Below, one piece after another: positions 34,076 through 41,521 of a stretch of DNA of 64,000 bases. Position 1 is the first letter of the stretch. Every line of letters begins with the position of its first letter. The notes below the pieces were generated by a model. The model was not told the origin of the DNA, searched no databases, and saw only the letters and a program-made list of their open reading frames with translations. The DNA comes from Stieleria varia (GTDB taxonomy: Bacteria > Planctomycetota > Planctomycetia > Pirellulales > Pirellulaceae), in the NCBI RefSeq assembly GCF_038443385.1, contig NZ_CP151726.1, positions 1,612,001-1,676,000 of the forward strand, given 5' to 3'. A program made the position numbers and the translations under genes.

Positions 34076-34719
34076 TTGCCATTGATTAGTTATGGTCTTG
34101 ACTTGTCGGGCTATTCGTCGGGCGGATCTTCACTTGCCCGAGCAGAACGACGAGATGATTCGGGTGTTGATATTCGCATCCTCGACAAATCCGTCTTTCG
34201 GCGAAAGACGAAAGGAACGAGTCCACTCAATCGTGTAAACGAGGCGGAGAGTGAAGAGATCAAATTGATGTTAGCTGGGGGTACTTTGGTTGTGGACGTG
34301 TGCATTGATCTGCAAGGATTGCCGAATCCTCCCAACGCTAATGGTGTTTGGCAATTGACTCGGCGGCCCGTTGATCGAGCTTTTGATGCATTGACTCCGA
34401 TGGCCGACAAGATCGGGGCGTACGTCGCTCGGATGCAAAGGCCACCAACCTAAACCGTCTGGGATGGGATGCACTGGATGGCATTCAATTTAGTCACGAT
34501 GATTTTGACGCTGCGATCTGCGCTCTCACTGGCTTCACTGACTTTGATGGAATGCTTGCCAGCGACGAGCTTCAGCGAATGATGCAGCAGCGATTGATTG
34601 AGCGAGGTGATCTGACGAACGAGGAATGCTCCCAAGTGACTCTGCCTATTGGCTATCGATTGCTTCAATCTGCCCCAAAAATTGTCCATATTGTTTCAAA
34701 CGACAGGAATTTACAGTGA
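34076..34719 (+). pseudogene. DUF429-like protein gene, frameshifted
   Basis: Reads ISYGLDLSGYSSGG from a TTG at 34076 (upstream AAGGAAAG), the nucleotide-binding-like start of DUF429 proteins, through VVDVCIDLQGLPNP, ending with WQLTRRPVDRAFDALTPMADKIGAYVARMQ. A stop follows at 34453. The neighbouring frame (34441-34719) continues at once with NLNRLGWDALDGIQFSHDDFDAAICALTGF and LPIGYRLLQSAPKIVHI, the expected C-terminal half. The switch near 34430-34450 requires re-reading one base or a single indel. The family is an RNase H-fold group of uncertain function. The end overlaps the GTG of the next gene. Confidence 0.7.
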
Positions 34720-34949
34720 CAAAGACGTACGAAGACGCAATCAAGTTCCTCGACAATAATCCCGGGACACACCGTTTTGGCGACCTTGCTGAAGGGCTCG
34801 GCTACACCCGCGCCACGGGCAGCCAAGCGATAGGTTCAATGATGAGAGCCATTCACAATCGCGGTCTCCACCATTATTGCCGTCGTGTTGTTAGCGACGC
34901 AACTGGACAACACGGTTGCGACGCTCCCGTGCAGGAGGTGGATCAATGA
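34716..34949 (+). CDS. Alkyltransferase-like (MGMT DNA-binding domain) protein
   Basis: 77 residues from the GTG at 34716, which overlaps the preceding stop (GTGA) after a CAGGAA ribosome site. RFGDLAEGLGYTRATGSQAIGSMMRAIHNRGLHHYCRRVVSD follows the winged-helix DNA-binding part of O6-methylguanine methyltransferases (G-x-A-x-A-x-G-x-x-x-A-x-x-A-V-G-x-A-x, then PCHRV). The alkyl-acceptor PCHR is replaced by YCRR, so it is an alkyltransferase-like reader or a degenerate member. A cysteine remains at the active-site place. It is coupled to the HAD gene downstream. Confidence 0.65.
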   Translation: MTKTYEDAIKFLDNNPGTHRFGDLAEGLGYTRATGSQAIGSMMRAIHNRGLHHYCRRVVSDATGQHGCDAPVQEVDQ

Positions 34950-35317
34950 GCAGGCTTACCCTCGGACTCGACCTAGACGGTTGCATCACAGAAGCACCAG
35001 AATTCTTCTCGGCTTGGACACACTCCTGGCCGGAGAAGGTGATTGTGATCACGTATCGACGCGATCGTGCGAAGGCGATTGCAGATCTTGATGAACGCAA
35101 TATTCGTTACGACGAAGTGGTGCTGGTCGATCGCTTTGAGGCGAAAGCGGAAGTGATCGCCGAGCATGGCGTCACGCTGTACGTCGACGATCAACCCGAA
35201 ATGCTCAAGAACGTTCCTGCGGGTGTACACGTCATGCTGTTCCGCAACGAGGGCAATTTTGATTTCGCGGATCAACGCTGGATGCTTAGCCAGGAAACTG
35301 GCAAGCTCGTTTGTTAA
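34946..35317 (+). CDS. Small HAD-superfamily phosphatase
   Basis: 123 residues from the ATG at 34946, which overlaps the previous stop. LGLDLDGCITEAPEF carries motif I (nucleophile Asp9, acid/base Asp11). VIVITYRRDRAKA supplies motif II (Thr), and YVDDQPEMLKNVP the late DD motif IV that binds magnesium; a motif III lysine is in DRFEAKAEVI. The size and lack of a large cap fit phage-type or NIF/5'-deoxynucleotidase-like HAD hydrolases. It lies next to a MazG-like pyrophosphatase, which suggests nucleotide-pool handling. Confidence 0.85.
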   Translation: MSRLTLGLDLDGCITEAPEFFSAWTHSWPEKVIVITYRRDRAKAIADLDERNIRYDEVVLVDRFEAKAEVIAEHGVTLYVDDQPEMLKNVPAGVHVMLFRNEGNFDFADQRWMLSQETGKLVC

Positions 35318-35329
35318 AGGGTTGGGCCT

Positions 35330-35785
35330 ATGGAAAAACATTTGAATCAAGTTGCCGAGTTCCATCGGAAGATTGGCGAAACCGTTTCCGAGTCGCCCAA
35401 GCTACTCGACCACGAATCGGACCTCGATCGCGATTTGGCTCGGTCGCTACGGCAGATTGCCGAGGCGTTCAACCAACCCGACAGCCCCAAAACGCAATTG
35501 ACTCGACGGGCACTGATGGCTGTCGAGGAATTGGCCGAGTGGATTGAAGCTCACGACGATGACGACCTTACCGCAGCAGCCGATGCTTGGGCCGATCGAA
35601 TGTATTTGCTGTTCGGTGATGCGGTTGCGACCGGATTGCCAGCCGAACCGTTACTAGACGAGGTACATCGTTCCAACATGACGAAAGCCGCGGCGAGCGA
35701 AAGAACCGGAAAGGGCACTAAAACAAGTGACTTTCAATCACCCAACATTCAAACGCTGTTGGCTGACCATTTAGAGGAATCCTGA
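35330..35785 (+). CDS. MazG-like nucleotide pyrophosphohydrolase
   Basis: 151 residues. All-alpha NTP pyrophosphohydrolase pattern: VEELAEWIEAHDDDDLTAAADAWADRMYLLFGDAVATGLPAEPLLDEVHRSNMTKA. The magnesium-binding motif is EExxE (VEELAEWIE), the second acidic motif is in DAWADRMYLLFG, and the terminal EVHRSNMTK block is found in MazG-type and phage phosphoribosyl-ATP-pyrophosphatase-like proteins. It hydrolyses (d)NTPs to monophosphates in the family. It starts 12 bp after the HAD gene. Confidence 0.85.
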   Translation: MEKHLNQVAEFHRKIGETVSESPKLLDHESDLDRDLARSLRQIAEAFNQPDSPKTQLTRRALMAVEELAEWIEAHDDDDLTAAADAWADRMYLLFGDAVATGLPAEPLLDEVHRSNMTKAAASERTGKGTKTSDFQSPNIQTLLADHLEES

Positions 35786-35788
35786 CGA

Positions 35789-36040
35789 ATGGCATCGTCT
35801 TTTATGGTCAAGGGTGACGTTCATGTCTGCCGTGATTGCGGTGGTTCGATGACAGGTACCGCGTTAGGTGCCTATTGTGAAAACACGACGACAATCGGCA
35901 ATGCAAAAGATCCGAAGGATGTGTGTGAACCACTCGGACGCGAACGTCGATTGTTTTGCGAGCGCTGTGGCGAGCCGGTGCCTTATGGCGAGACGGTGTG
36001 TCCGAGTTTTGATTGCGGGAAGACGGCGAACCGCCCATGA
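35789..36040 (+). CDS. Zinc-ribbon protein
   Basis: 83 residues with three cysteine pairs: CRDCGG (about 14-17), CERCGEPVPYG (about 57-60) and CPSFDCGK (about 71-76), the last two forming one ribbon. No catalytic domain is visible. It is only 3 bp after the MazG-like gene and overlaps the next gene (ATGA), so it belongs to the same transcript. It could be a small nucleic-acid or protein-binding factor. Confidence 0.65.
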   Translation: MASSFMVKGDVHVCRDCGGSMTGTALGAYCENTTTIGNAKDPKDVCEPLGRERRLFCERCGEPVPYGETVCPSFDCGKTANRP

Positions 36041-36402
36041 AAAACAATCCACAGATCGGAATTTGGTGGGATAACGGCAAGCAAATTGTCGTGTTTCCGC
36101 ATTCGCCTGGCAAAGCGGATTTGGCGACGGGGCTTTGCGACAGCGATGATGCCCACAACGACATCTGGCCGGATGCCGCGATGCAGTTTGGACTGACTGA
36201 ATTTGCAGAATACTTCAGCGTACCGCGAGGACGAGTTCTTTGGGCGCCGTCGAAGCGAATCAGTATCATCTACCACGGCAACGCAACCGCAGCCGACCGA
36301 TTGGATGAGATTGCCAAGGTGTTTCATCTCGGCCAATGGGAGTCGCGTACCGATATTCATTACATGATGGGCAGTTCAGTCGATGACCTGTTTGACGACT
36401 GA
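36037..36402 (+). CDS. Hypothetical protein
   Basis: 121 residues from the ATG at 36037 (the frame is open 24 bp further up but this ATG overlaps the preceding stop). Sequence: NNPQIGIWWDNGKQIVVFPH, NDIWPDAAMQFGLTE, RVLWAPSKRISIIYHGN, ending SSVDDLFDD. It is acidic and soluble and contains no known domain. It is the last gene of the run DUF429-ATL-HAD-MazG-ribbon. Confidence 0.6.
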   Translation: MKNNPQIGIWWDNGKQIVVFPHSPGKADLATGLCDSDDAHNDIWPDAAMQFGLTEFAEYFSVPRGRVLWAPSKRISIIYHGNATAADRLDEIAKVFHLGQWESRTDIHYMMGSSVDDLFDD

Positions 36403-36472
36403 CAGCCTAAGTCGATAGGAGCAAACATTGCCCTTGCCAATTGTTTCTCAAGCACACTGAGGGTGTTTCGCT

Positions 36473-36588
36473 CTGAAACTACGGATCATTCAAACGCTTG
36501 ACCGAGACGAACTCGAGAACCACTTCGTTTCTCGCCACTCTCACGCAGTCATCAGTGTCCATCGGCCGGGGAACTTCCGGAAACTTCG
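36473..36588 (+). pseudogene. Possible gene start cut by RAYT derivative
   Basis: From a CTG at 36473, seven bases after GAGGGTG, the frame reads LKLRIIQTLDRDELENHFVSRHSHAVISVHRPGN and then enters the RAYT left end at 36589. The fragment looks coding and recalls N-termini of small phosphatase-like proteins with HAVISI-type strands, but that is memory only. The non-standard start and the truncation make it uncertain. The rest of the gap 36403-36472 shows nothing. Confidence 0.35.
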
Positions 36589-37082
36589 GGGGACACAGCA
36601 CTTTATCGGAACTTCGGGGGACACAGCACTTTATCGAGGGTTGAGGGTTCCATCTCAAGTGAAAAAACGAAAAGTCTTGTCTGGCACTCATCGCTTTGGG
36701 GGCACACACCATGGCAAGGCTCGCTCGCGCGGAGGTCTTCGATCCTAACGAAGTTGCCTTCGCACACGTGATCGCTCGCACAGTCCTTGTGCGGTGGAGG
36801 AATATCGCAGTTGCCAAATCAAACGTCGCTTCCGTCTGCCCCGCCGCATCCGCGATCTGATCCCAACGGACTAAAAGCATCCCGCGATCAGCCCCTTTTC
36901 TAAGTCGCTCTCTACAGCGACGCCGCTAGCGTTCTGGACATCAGCTGCGAATTCGCCGAAAGCCTCTAGGGAAAGCATCCCATCACGTCGATCAAGGCCA
37001 GCGAAGCCCCGCCCGAGACCGCTCGTTGTCCCAAACACCTCGTGAGCCAAGCGGAACCACCCCAACAAAGTGCTCTGTCCCC
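36589..37082 (+). mobile_element. Non-autonomous RAYT derivative, copy 2
   Basis: Two left-end motifs (36589, 36617), then the leader TTTGGGGGCACACACC, the first 25 codons of the transposase, the same deletion junction as copy 1 (CGCTCGCACAGTC to CTTGTGCGGTGGAGGAA), and the C-terminal codons. The right region includes CCCGAGACCGCTC and ends at CAAAGTGCTCTGTCCCC (37066-37082). It lacks the 180-bp insertion present in the full element. The gap after it, 37083-37265, shows nothing recognised. Confidence 0.85.
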
Positions 37083-37265
37083 ATCACTCCCACACCATCA
37101 CTCCCATTCGCCCCGGCAGCCCTTTAAGAGTCTGTAGTCGTGAGTCTGCAGCCTTGAGGCACGATCGAAACTCTCCGGTCTGTTGATCAGGATGAGTTCC
37201 GATCAACTCACATTTACGTTCGGAAAATTCAGGAAAGCAAAGCGATCTGCGATTTCCTCGCCTTA

Positions 37266-37281
37266 GCACTGTGCACAGTGC
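37266..37281. promoter_or_regulatory. 16-bp perfect palindrome upstream of DUF1254 gene
   Basis: GCACTGTGCACAGTGC is fully self-complementary and lies about 140 bp before the DUF1254 gene, a suitable place for a dimeric regulator. No regulator gene is adjacent upstream; the AraC gene of the cluster is 4 kb away. Confidence 0.45.
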
Positions 37282-37418
37282 AGCTAAATTTATTTAGATC
37301 AGCAGCCCGCGGATGCACAGTTCATAGAGCTACAATGCATTGCGGCGTGTACGAGGCGAGCCGATGGAGTCGCCCTATAAACCTGAACCCCAAACATTAG
37401 CACCAGAAGCGAGAGACC

Positions 37419-38813
37419 ATTAAACCAATAACCATAACCACGTTCGTTGCGCTCGCCGCATTCGCCTACCCCTCCCTCGCGCCGGCTGCCGATATTACCC
37501 CAGCCGAAGTCCGCACCATCGCCAAGGATGCCTATATCTATGGCTATCCCATGGTGGACAGCTACCGCATCCAATACGGCTACTTCGTTGATAAGACCGA
37601 CCCCGAATACAAGGGTGCGTGGAACGCGACACACAACACGCCGCGCGTTTACACACCGGCGGACAAGGCCGTCCAGACGCCCAATTCCGACACGCCGTAT
37701 TCCTTTCTCGGTGCAGACCTCCGGGCCGAGCCGCTCGTGCTGACCGTCCCTGAACTTCCCAAGGACCGCTATTTTTCGATTCAGTTCATCGACGCCTATA
37801 CGTTCAACTTTGCTTATGCTGGCAGCCGAACCACAGGTAACGAAGCGGGTAGCATCATGCTGGCTGGCCCGAATTGGAAGGGCGACAAACCACAGGGAAT
37901 CAAGAAGGTCATCCAGTCAGAGACTGAGATAAACGTGCTCATCTATCGCACTCAACTTTTTGATCCGTCCGACATCGACAACGTCAAAAAAATCCAGGCC
38001 GGATACAAGGTGGAGCCGCTTTCGTCCTTTCTCGGCACCGCAGCGCCCACCCCCGCCCCGACCGTCGACTTCATCAAGCCGATCAGCCAGGAAGAGCAGA
38101 AAAGTTCTCTCGAGGTGTTCAATATCCTGAATTTCGTTCTGCAATTCTGCCCCACCGATCCGTCCGAGAAGGAACTCATGGAGAGGTTCGCCAAGGTTGG
38201 CATCGGTGCCGGAAAGACCTTTGATCCGACGAAGCTGTCCCCTGAGATGAAGAAAGCCTTCGAGGAAGGCATCGGCGACGCCTGGAAAGAATTTGCGGGC
38301 GGCGCGAAGTTAATGGCGGAAGGTAAAATTACCTCCGGCGATGCCTTCGGTACGCGCGCATCGATGAAAAACAATTACCTCTATCGCTGGCTCGCAACCA
38401 TAGGCATCTGGGGAAATTCAAAACAGGAAGCGATGTACCCAATCTATTTTAATGACGCTAGCGGCCAAAAGCTCAACGGCGCTAATCGCTATACTCTGCA
38501 TTTCCCCAAGGGAAAACTGCCACCCGCGAATGCGTTCTGGTCGCTCACCATGTATCAGCTGCCGGAGAGCTTGCTGGTAGCCAACCCCATTGACCGCTAC
38601 CTCATCAACTCGCCGATGCTGCCGGAGCTGAAAATGGACAGCGATGGCGGACTCACGCTCTACATCCAGCACGAATCACCCGGCAAGGACATGGAATCGA
38701 ATTGGCTTCCTGCACCCAAGGGGCCATTCTCATCTTACCTGCGCATCTATTGGCCAGCAGAAGCCGCCCTGGACGGTTCATGGAAGGCACCTCAACTTGA
38801 AAAAGTGAAGTGA
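37419..38813 (+). CDS. DUF1254/DUF1214 secreted protein with probable ATT start
   Basis: About 464 residues. The frame opens after a TAG at 37398 and contains no ATG, GTG or TTG before 37551. Yet the sequence from the ATT at 37419 reads (M)KPITITTFVALAAFAYPSLAPAADITP, an excellent signal peptide directly followed by the DUF1254 start (AEVRTIAKDAYIYGYPMVDSY). The ATG at 37551 would remove that. GAAGCGAGAG lies just upstream. DUF1254 (NTPRVYTPADKAVQTPNSDTPYSF, YFSIQFIDAYTFNFAYAGSR) is followed by DUF1214 (AMYPIYF, YTLHFPKGKLPPANAFWSLTMY, NWLPAPKGPF). The function is unknown; a second copy follows. Confidence 0.75.
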   Translation: MKPITITTFVALAAFAYPSLAPAADITPAEVRTIAKDAYIYGYPMVDSYRIQYGYFVDKTDPEYKGAWNATHNTPRVYTPADKAVQTPNSDTPYSFLGADLRAEPLVLTVPELPKDRYFSIQFIDAYTFNFAYAGSRTTGNEAGSIMLAGPNWKGDKPQGIKKVIQSETEINVLIYRTQLFDPSDIDNVKKIQAGYKVEPLSSFLGTAAPTPAPTVDFIKPISQEEQKSSLEVFNILNFVLQFCPTDPSEKELMERFAKVGIGAGKTFDPTKLSPEMKKAFEEGIGDAWKEFAGGAKLMAEGKITSGDAFGTRASMKNNYLYRWLATIGIWGNSKQEAMYPIYFNDASGQKLNGANRYTLHFPKGKLPPANAFWSLTMYQLPESLLVANPIDRYLINSPMLPELKMDSDGGLTLYIQHESPGKDMESNWLPAPKGPFSSYLRIYWPAEAALDGSWKAPQLEKVK

Positions 38814-38867
38814 CTCGCTTTTGGTCCCGAAATACTGCCACCAATCTAAAATCAAACGATCCTAACC

Positions 38868-40337
38868 ATGATGAAAAGACATTTATACCGAGCCTCCGTA
38901 CTCGCAGCCTTGGCACTTGCCTTGACTGGTTGCGACAAGAAGAGCGATGCGATTTCTGAGGCAAAGAAAGCCGACAATGCAGCGGTCATCGACGCCCCTT
39001 CCATCGAGCAGGTTAAAGCCATCGCCGAGGAAGGTTTCGTTTACGGTCTGCCCATCGTGATGAATTACGCGGTCATGTATGAGTACTCGGTGGACAAGGA
39101 ATCGGGGCAGTACAAGGCGCCGTTCAACCAGATCCACAACGAGGCCCGCGTCTTTACCTATGAAGACACGGCCGTCGTGACACCAAACAGCGACACCCCG
39201 TATTCGATCCTGTGGCTCGATCTTCGTGCCGAACCCATCGTGCTCTCGGTCCCTCCGGTGGAAAAGGATCGTTATTTCTCGGTGATGCTTTGCGATGGCA
39301 ACACGTTCAATTACGGATACATGGGCAGCCGGTCCACCGGCAACGAACCCGGCGACTACCTAGTGGTCGGGCCGAACTGGAAGGGTGAGACTCCCGCCGG
39401 GATCAAAAAGGTATTCCATTCCTCCACGGAGTTTTCGGCCGTGGCCTATCGGACTCAGCTCTTCAATCCGCAGGACATGCCCAATGTGGTCAAGGTACAG
39501 TCGGGCTACGGCGTTCAGCCGCTGTCGGCATTCCTGAAGCAGCCCGCGCCGCCTGCCGTGCCGCAGATCGACTTCCCGAAGATCGACAAGGAAATGGTGA
39601 AGACGGGCTTCTTTGACTACCTCGACTTTGCCCTCCGGTTCGCGCCTGCCGGGCCTGAGGAAAAGGAAATCCGTGCCAAGCTCGCCAGCATCGGCATCGG
39701 CCCGGGCAAGACCTTCGACTTCAAGGATCTCTCCAAGGAACACAAAGCTGCCGTCCTGCTCGGCATGAAGGACGCGACGGACAAGGTAGAGAAGGCCGTT
39801 GAAGGCATCGGCAAGACAATTAACGGATGGGGAGTCTACACGGCCTTCGGCGACCGCGCCTTTTTCAACGGCGACTGGCTCCTCCGTGCAGCGGCCGCGA
39901 AGATCGGGATCTACGGCAACGATGCTGAGGAAGCGATGTATCCGAAATGCCGACAGGATGCCGACGGCGAAGCTCTTGATACCAGCAAGCACAGCTACAC
40001 GCTGACCTTCGCCAAGGATCAGTTCCCGCCGGTCAACGCCTTCTGGTCGGTCACCATGTATGACGGCAAGAGCCAGCTTCTGATCAAGAACCCAATCAAC
40101 CGCTACCTGATCAACTCGCCGATGATCCCGAACATGAAGAAGAACGATGATGGCTCCCTCACCATCTACATCCAGAAGGACAGCCCTGGCCCCGACAAGG
40201 AGGCCAACTGGCTGCCAGCACCCGACGGCCCGCCCTACCTGATCCTTCGCATGTATAGGCCCAAGACCGAAGCGCCTTCAATCCTGCCCGCCGGTGATGG
40301 AAGCTGGCAGCCCCCGGGCATCGTGAAGGCGATCTAA
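38868..40337 (+). CDS. DUF1254/DUF1214 lipoprotein
   Basis: 489 residues. The signal YRASVLAALALALTGCDKK ends in a lipobox cysteine, so it is membrane-anchored. Domain order equals the previous gene: DUF1254 (EGFVYGLPIVMNYAVMYEY, EDTAVVTPNSDTPYSILWLDL, FNYGYMGSRSTGNEPGDY) then DUF1214 (AMYPKCRQDADG, YTLTFAKDQFPPVNAFWSVTMY, RYLINSPMIPNMKK, NWLPAPDGPPYLILRMYRP). The two proteins are clear paralogues, about 55 bp apart. The family is abundant in planctomycetes; enzymatic role unknown. Confidence 0.88.
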   Translation: MMKRHLYRASVLAALALALTGCDKKSDAISEAKKADNAAVIDAPSIEQVKAIAEEGFVYGLPIVMNYAVMYEYSVDKESGQYKAPFNQIHNEARVFTYEDTAVVTPNSDTPYSILWLDLRAEPIVLSVPPVEKDRYFSVMLCDGNTFNYGYMGSRSTGNEPGDYLVVGPNWKGETPAGIKKVFHSSTEFSAVAYRTQLFNPQDMPNVVKVQSGYGVQPLSAFLKQPAPPAVPQIDFPKIDKEMVKTGFFDYLDFALRFAPAGPEEKEIRAKLASIGIGPGKTFDFKDLSKEHKAAVLLGMKDATDKVEKAVEGIGKTINGWGVYTAFGDRAFFNGDWLLRAAAAKIGIYGNDAEEAMYPKCRQDADGEALDTSKHSYTLTFAKDQFPPVNAFWSVTMYDGKSQLLIKNPINRYLINSPMIPNMKKNDDGSLTIYIQKDSPGPDKEANWLPAPDGPPYLILRMYRPKTEAPSILPAGDGSWQPPGIVKAI

Positions 40338-40364
40338 TCCACTCGTCGATTTTCAACCATAGGT

Positions 40365-40385
40365 GCCGACCGTCCATCGGTCGGC
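40365..40385 (+). terminator. Hairpin after DUF1254 operon
   Basis: GCCGACCG and CGGTCGGC form an 8-bp stem with a 5-nt loop, 28 bp after the DUF1254 stop. The T-run is poor, so termination is likely but not certain. Confidence 0.5.
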
Positions 40386-40952
40386 GCTTGCATTCGACGT
40401 AGACTCCGTTGCCAAACTCAACCAGAGCAATGCGGCACTTGGGTCTTGATGTGACTATAAGTTCCGAAGTTCCTTTCACTGGCGGGACGGGAACTTCCCA
40501 CTTCACCCAGATTATCTTGCCATTCGTGCTTGGCGAGGGACTTGAAGCTTATTAGGTACACCATCGTGCCGGACCTTCTAACACCTACCCACTCGCTGAG
40601 TTCGCAACTTGTCGCTTCCTGCCGAGTCGGACCAGCGAAAAAAGAAATCCCGAGTGAGTCGGAAAGGGAATTACCCAAAGTCGTTAACCCGGCGGTTTTC
40701 ATAACCCAGAGACTCTGAGAGTATTTGTCTCTGATTGGCCCCCAGAGAGGGGCCGTTTTGGCGAGAGTCGCGGACGGGAATCGGGTCTCTGGAGATTGTT
40801 CGGGCCGAGCGTCCACGGACGAGCGACCGATCTTTGCGATCGCCGTTCTTGCTCAGAATCCCTGACAACAACTTAAACATCCGTGACTCAATCCCTACTG
40901 TTAAACCCGACACCCCTGCCTATAGAAACAAGCTCGATCAGTTGCGAACCAA
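40386..40952. other. Gap with one strong hairpin
   Basis: 567 bp without a convincing gene. GGCCCC and GGGGCC (40737-40754) form a stem followed by GTTTT on the plus strand, terminator-like. Weak minus-strand reading frames in 40159-40816 could be eroded phage sequence next to the terminase relic, but I cannot support them. Confidence 0.4.
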
Positions 40953-41150
40953 TTAGTCCGCACCCGGTGGCATGAGCTTGTTGAAACGAAGACCACGCTT
41001 CGGTTGAGAGGCGGCTGCCTTGGACGCCAGATGCTTGTCAGCAGCGATCTGCTCGGTCAGCTTATGCTGCTCGACGCTACCGGCATCTCCCGATGCCTTA
41101 GCGGGTGCCTTGGCACTCTCGCGAATCGTTTCTTGCAGGTTGTCTGACAT
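40953..41150 (-). CDS. Small phage-associated protein
   Basis: 65 residues: NLQETIRESAKAPAKASGDAGSVEQHKL, then QIAADKHLASKAAASQPKRGLRFNKLMPPGAD. This short protein type, with the GSVEQHxLxxQIxADxxL core and PPGA end, is encoded in my memory directly after GpA-like terminase genes in planctomycete and other prophages. Its neighbour upstream on the same strand is indeed a terminase remnant. It is likely a head-associated or assembly factor. It is intact in length. Confidence 0.65.
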   Translation of the reverse strand: MSDNLQETIRESAKAPAKASGDAGSVEQHKLTEQIAADKHLASKAAASQPKRGLRFNKLMPPGAD

Positions 41151-41235
41151 ACTGGAAACCCTCTTCGAGTGAATAAGAAACTCGATAGCCTCTTCCAGTA
41201 CTAACTATGCAATTTGTCCGAACGACGTCCCAAAA

Positions 41236-41463
41236 TTATTTGCGTCGGTTCTGCTGGACGTCCTTAAGACTCAAGCGTTTTGGGGATATTTCGCGTGTTG
41301 ACTCCGTTCCAAATAAAATTGCTCCCTGCATCGAAGCCGCAACGGCGGAACCGACGAGGCAGTCGAACCAGTGGTTGTCCGGCTGCTCCGGTCGCTGCTT
41401 CCACTCGTCGACGCTTCGGCCACGGGCTTCCGTCTTGACGAAGTACTCACGTCGGTAGAACAT
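41236..41463 (-). pseudogene. C-terminal fragment of phage terminase large subunit
   Basis: 75 residues: YRREYFVKTEARGRSVDEWKQRPEQPDNHWFDCLVGSAVAASMQGAILFG. This is the C-terminal end of GpA-like terminase large subunits (W-x-x-x-P-x-x-x-D-N-H-x-x-D-C-x-V-G-x-x-V-A-A-S), without the ATPase and most of the nuclease domain. Nothing in the 58 bp upstream restores the rest, and the AraC gene begins right after. It is the relic of a DNA-packaging gene of a degraded prophage. Confidence 0.75.
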
Positions 41464-41521
41464 TTAGTTTTGTAGACGTCTTACCAATGTTCAGTAGTGA
41501 CTACAGGTTGGTTCCTCAATA

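Noticed and set aside
39360..39992. 210-residue minus-strand frame
   Set aside because: Antisense of the second DUF1254 gene.
40159..40816. Minus-strand frames of 115 and 132 residues
   Set aside because: Partly overlap the DUF1254 gene and show no recognisable domain; possible phage erosion but not supportable.
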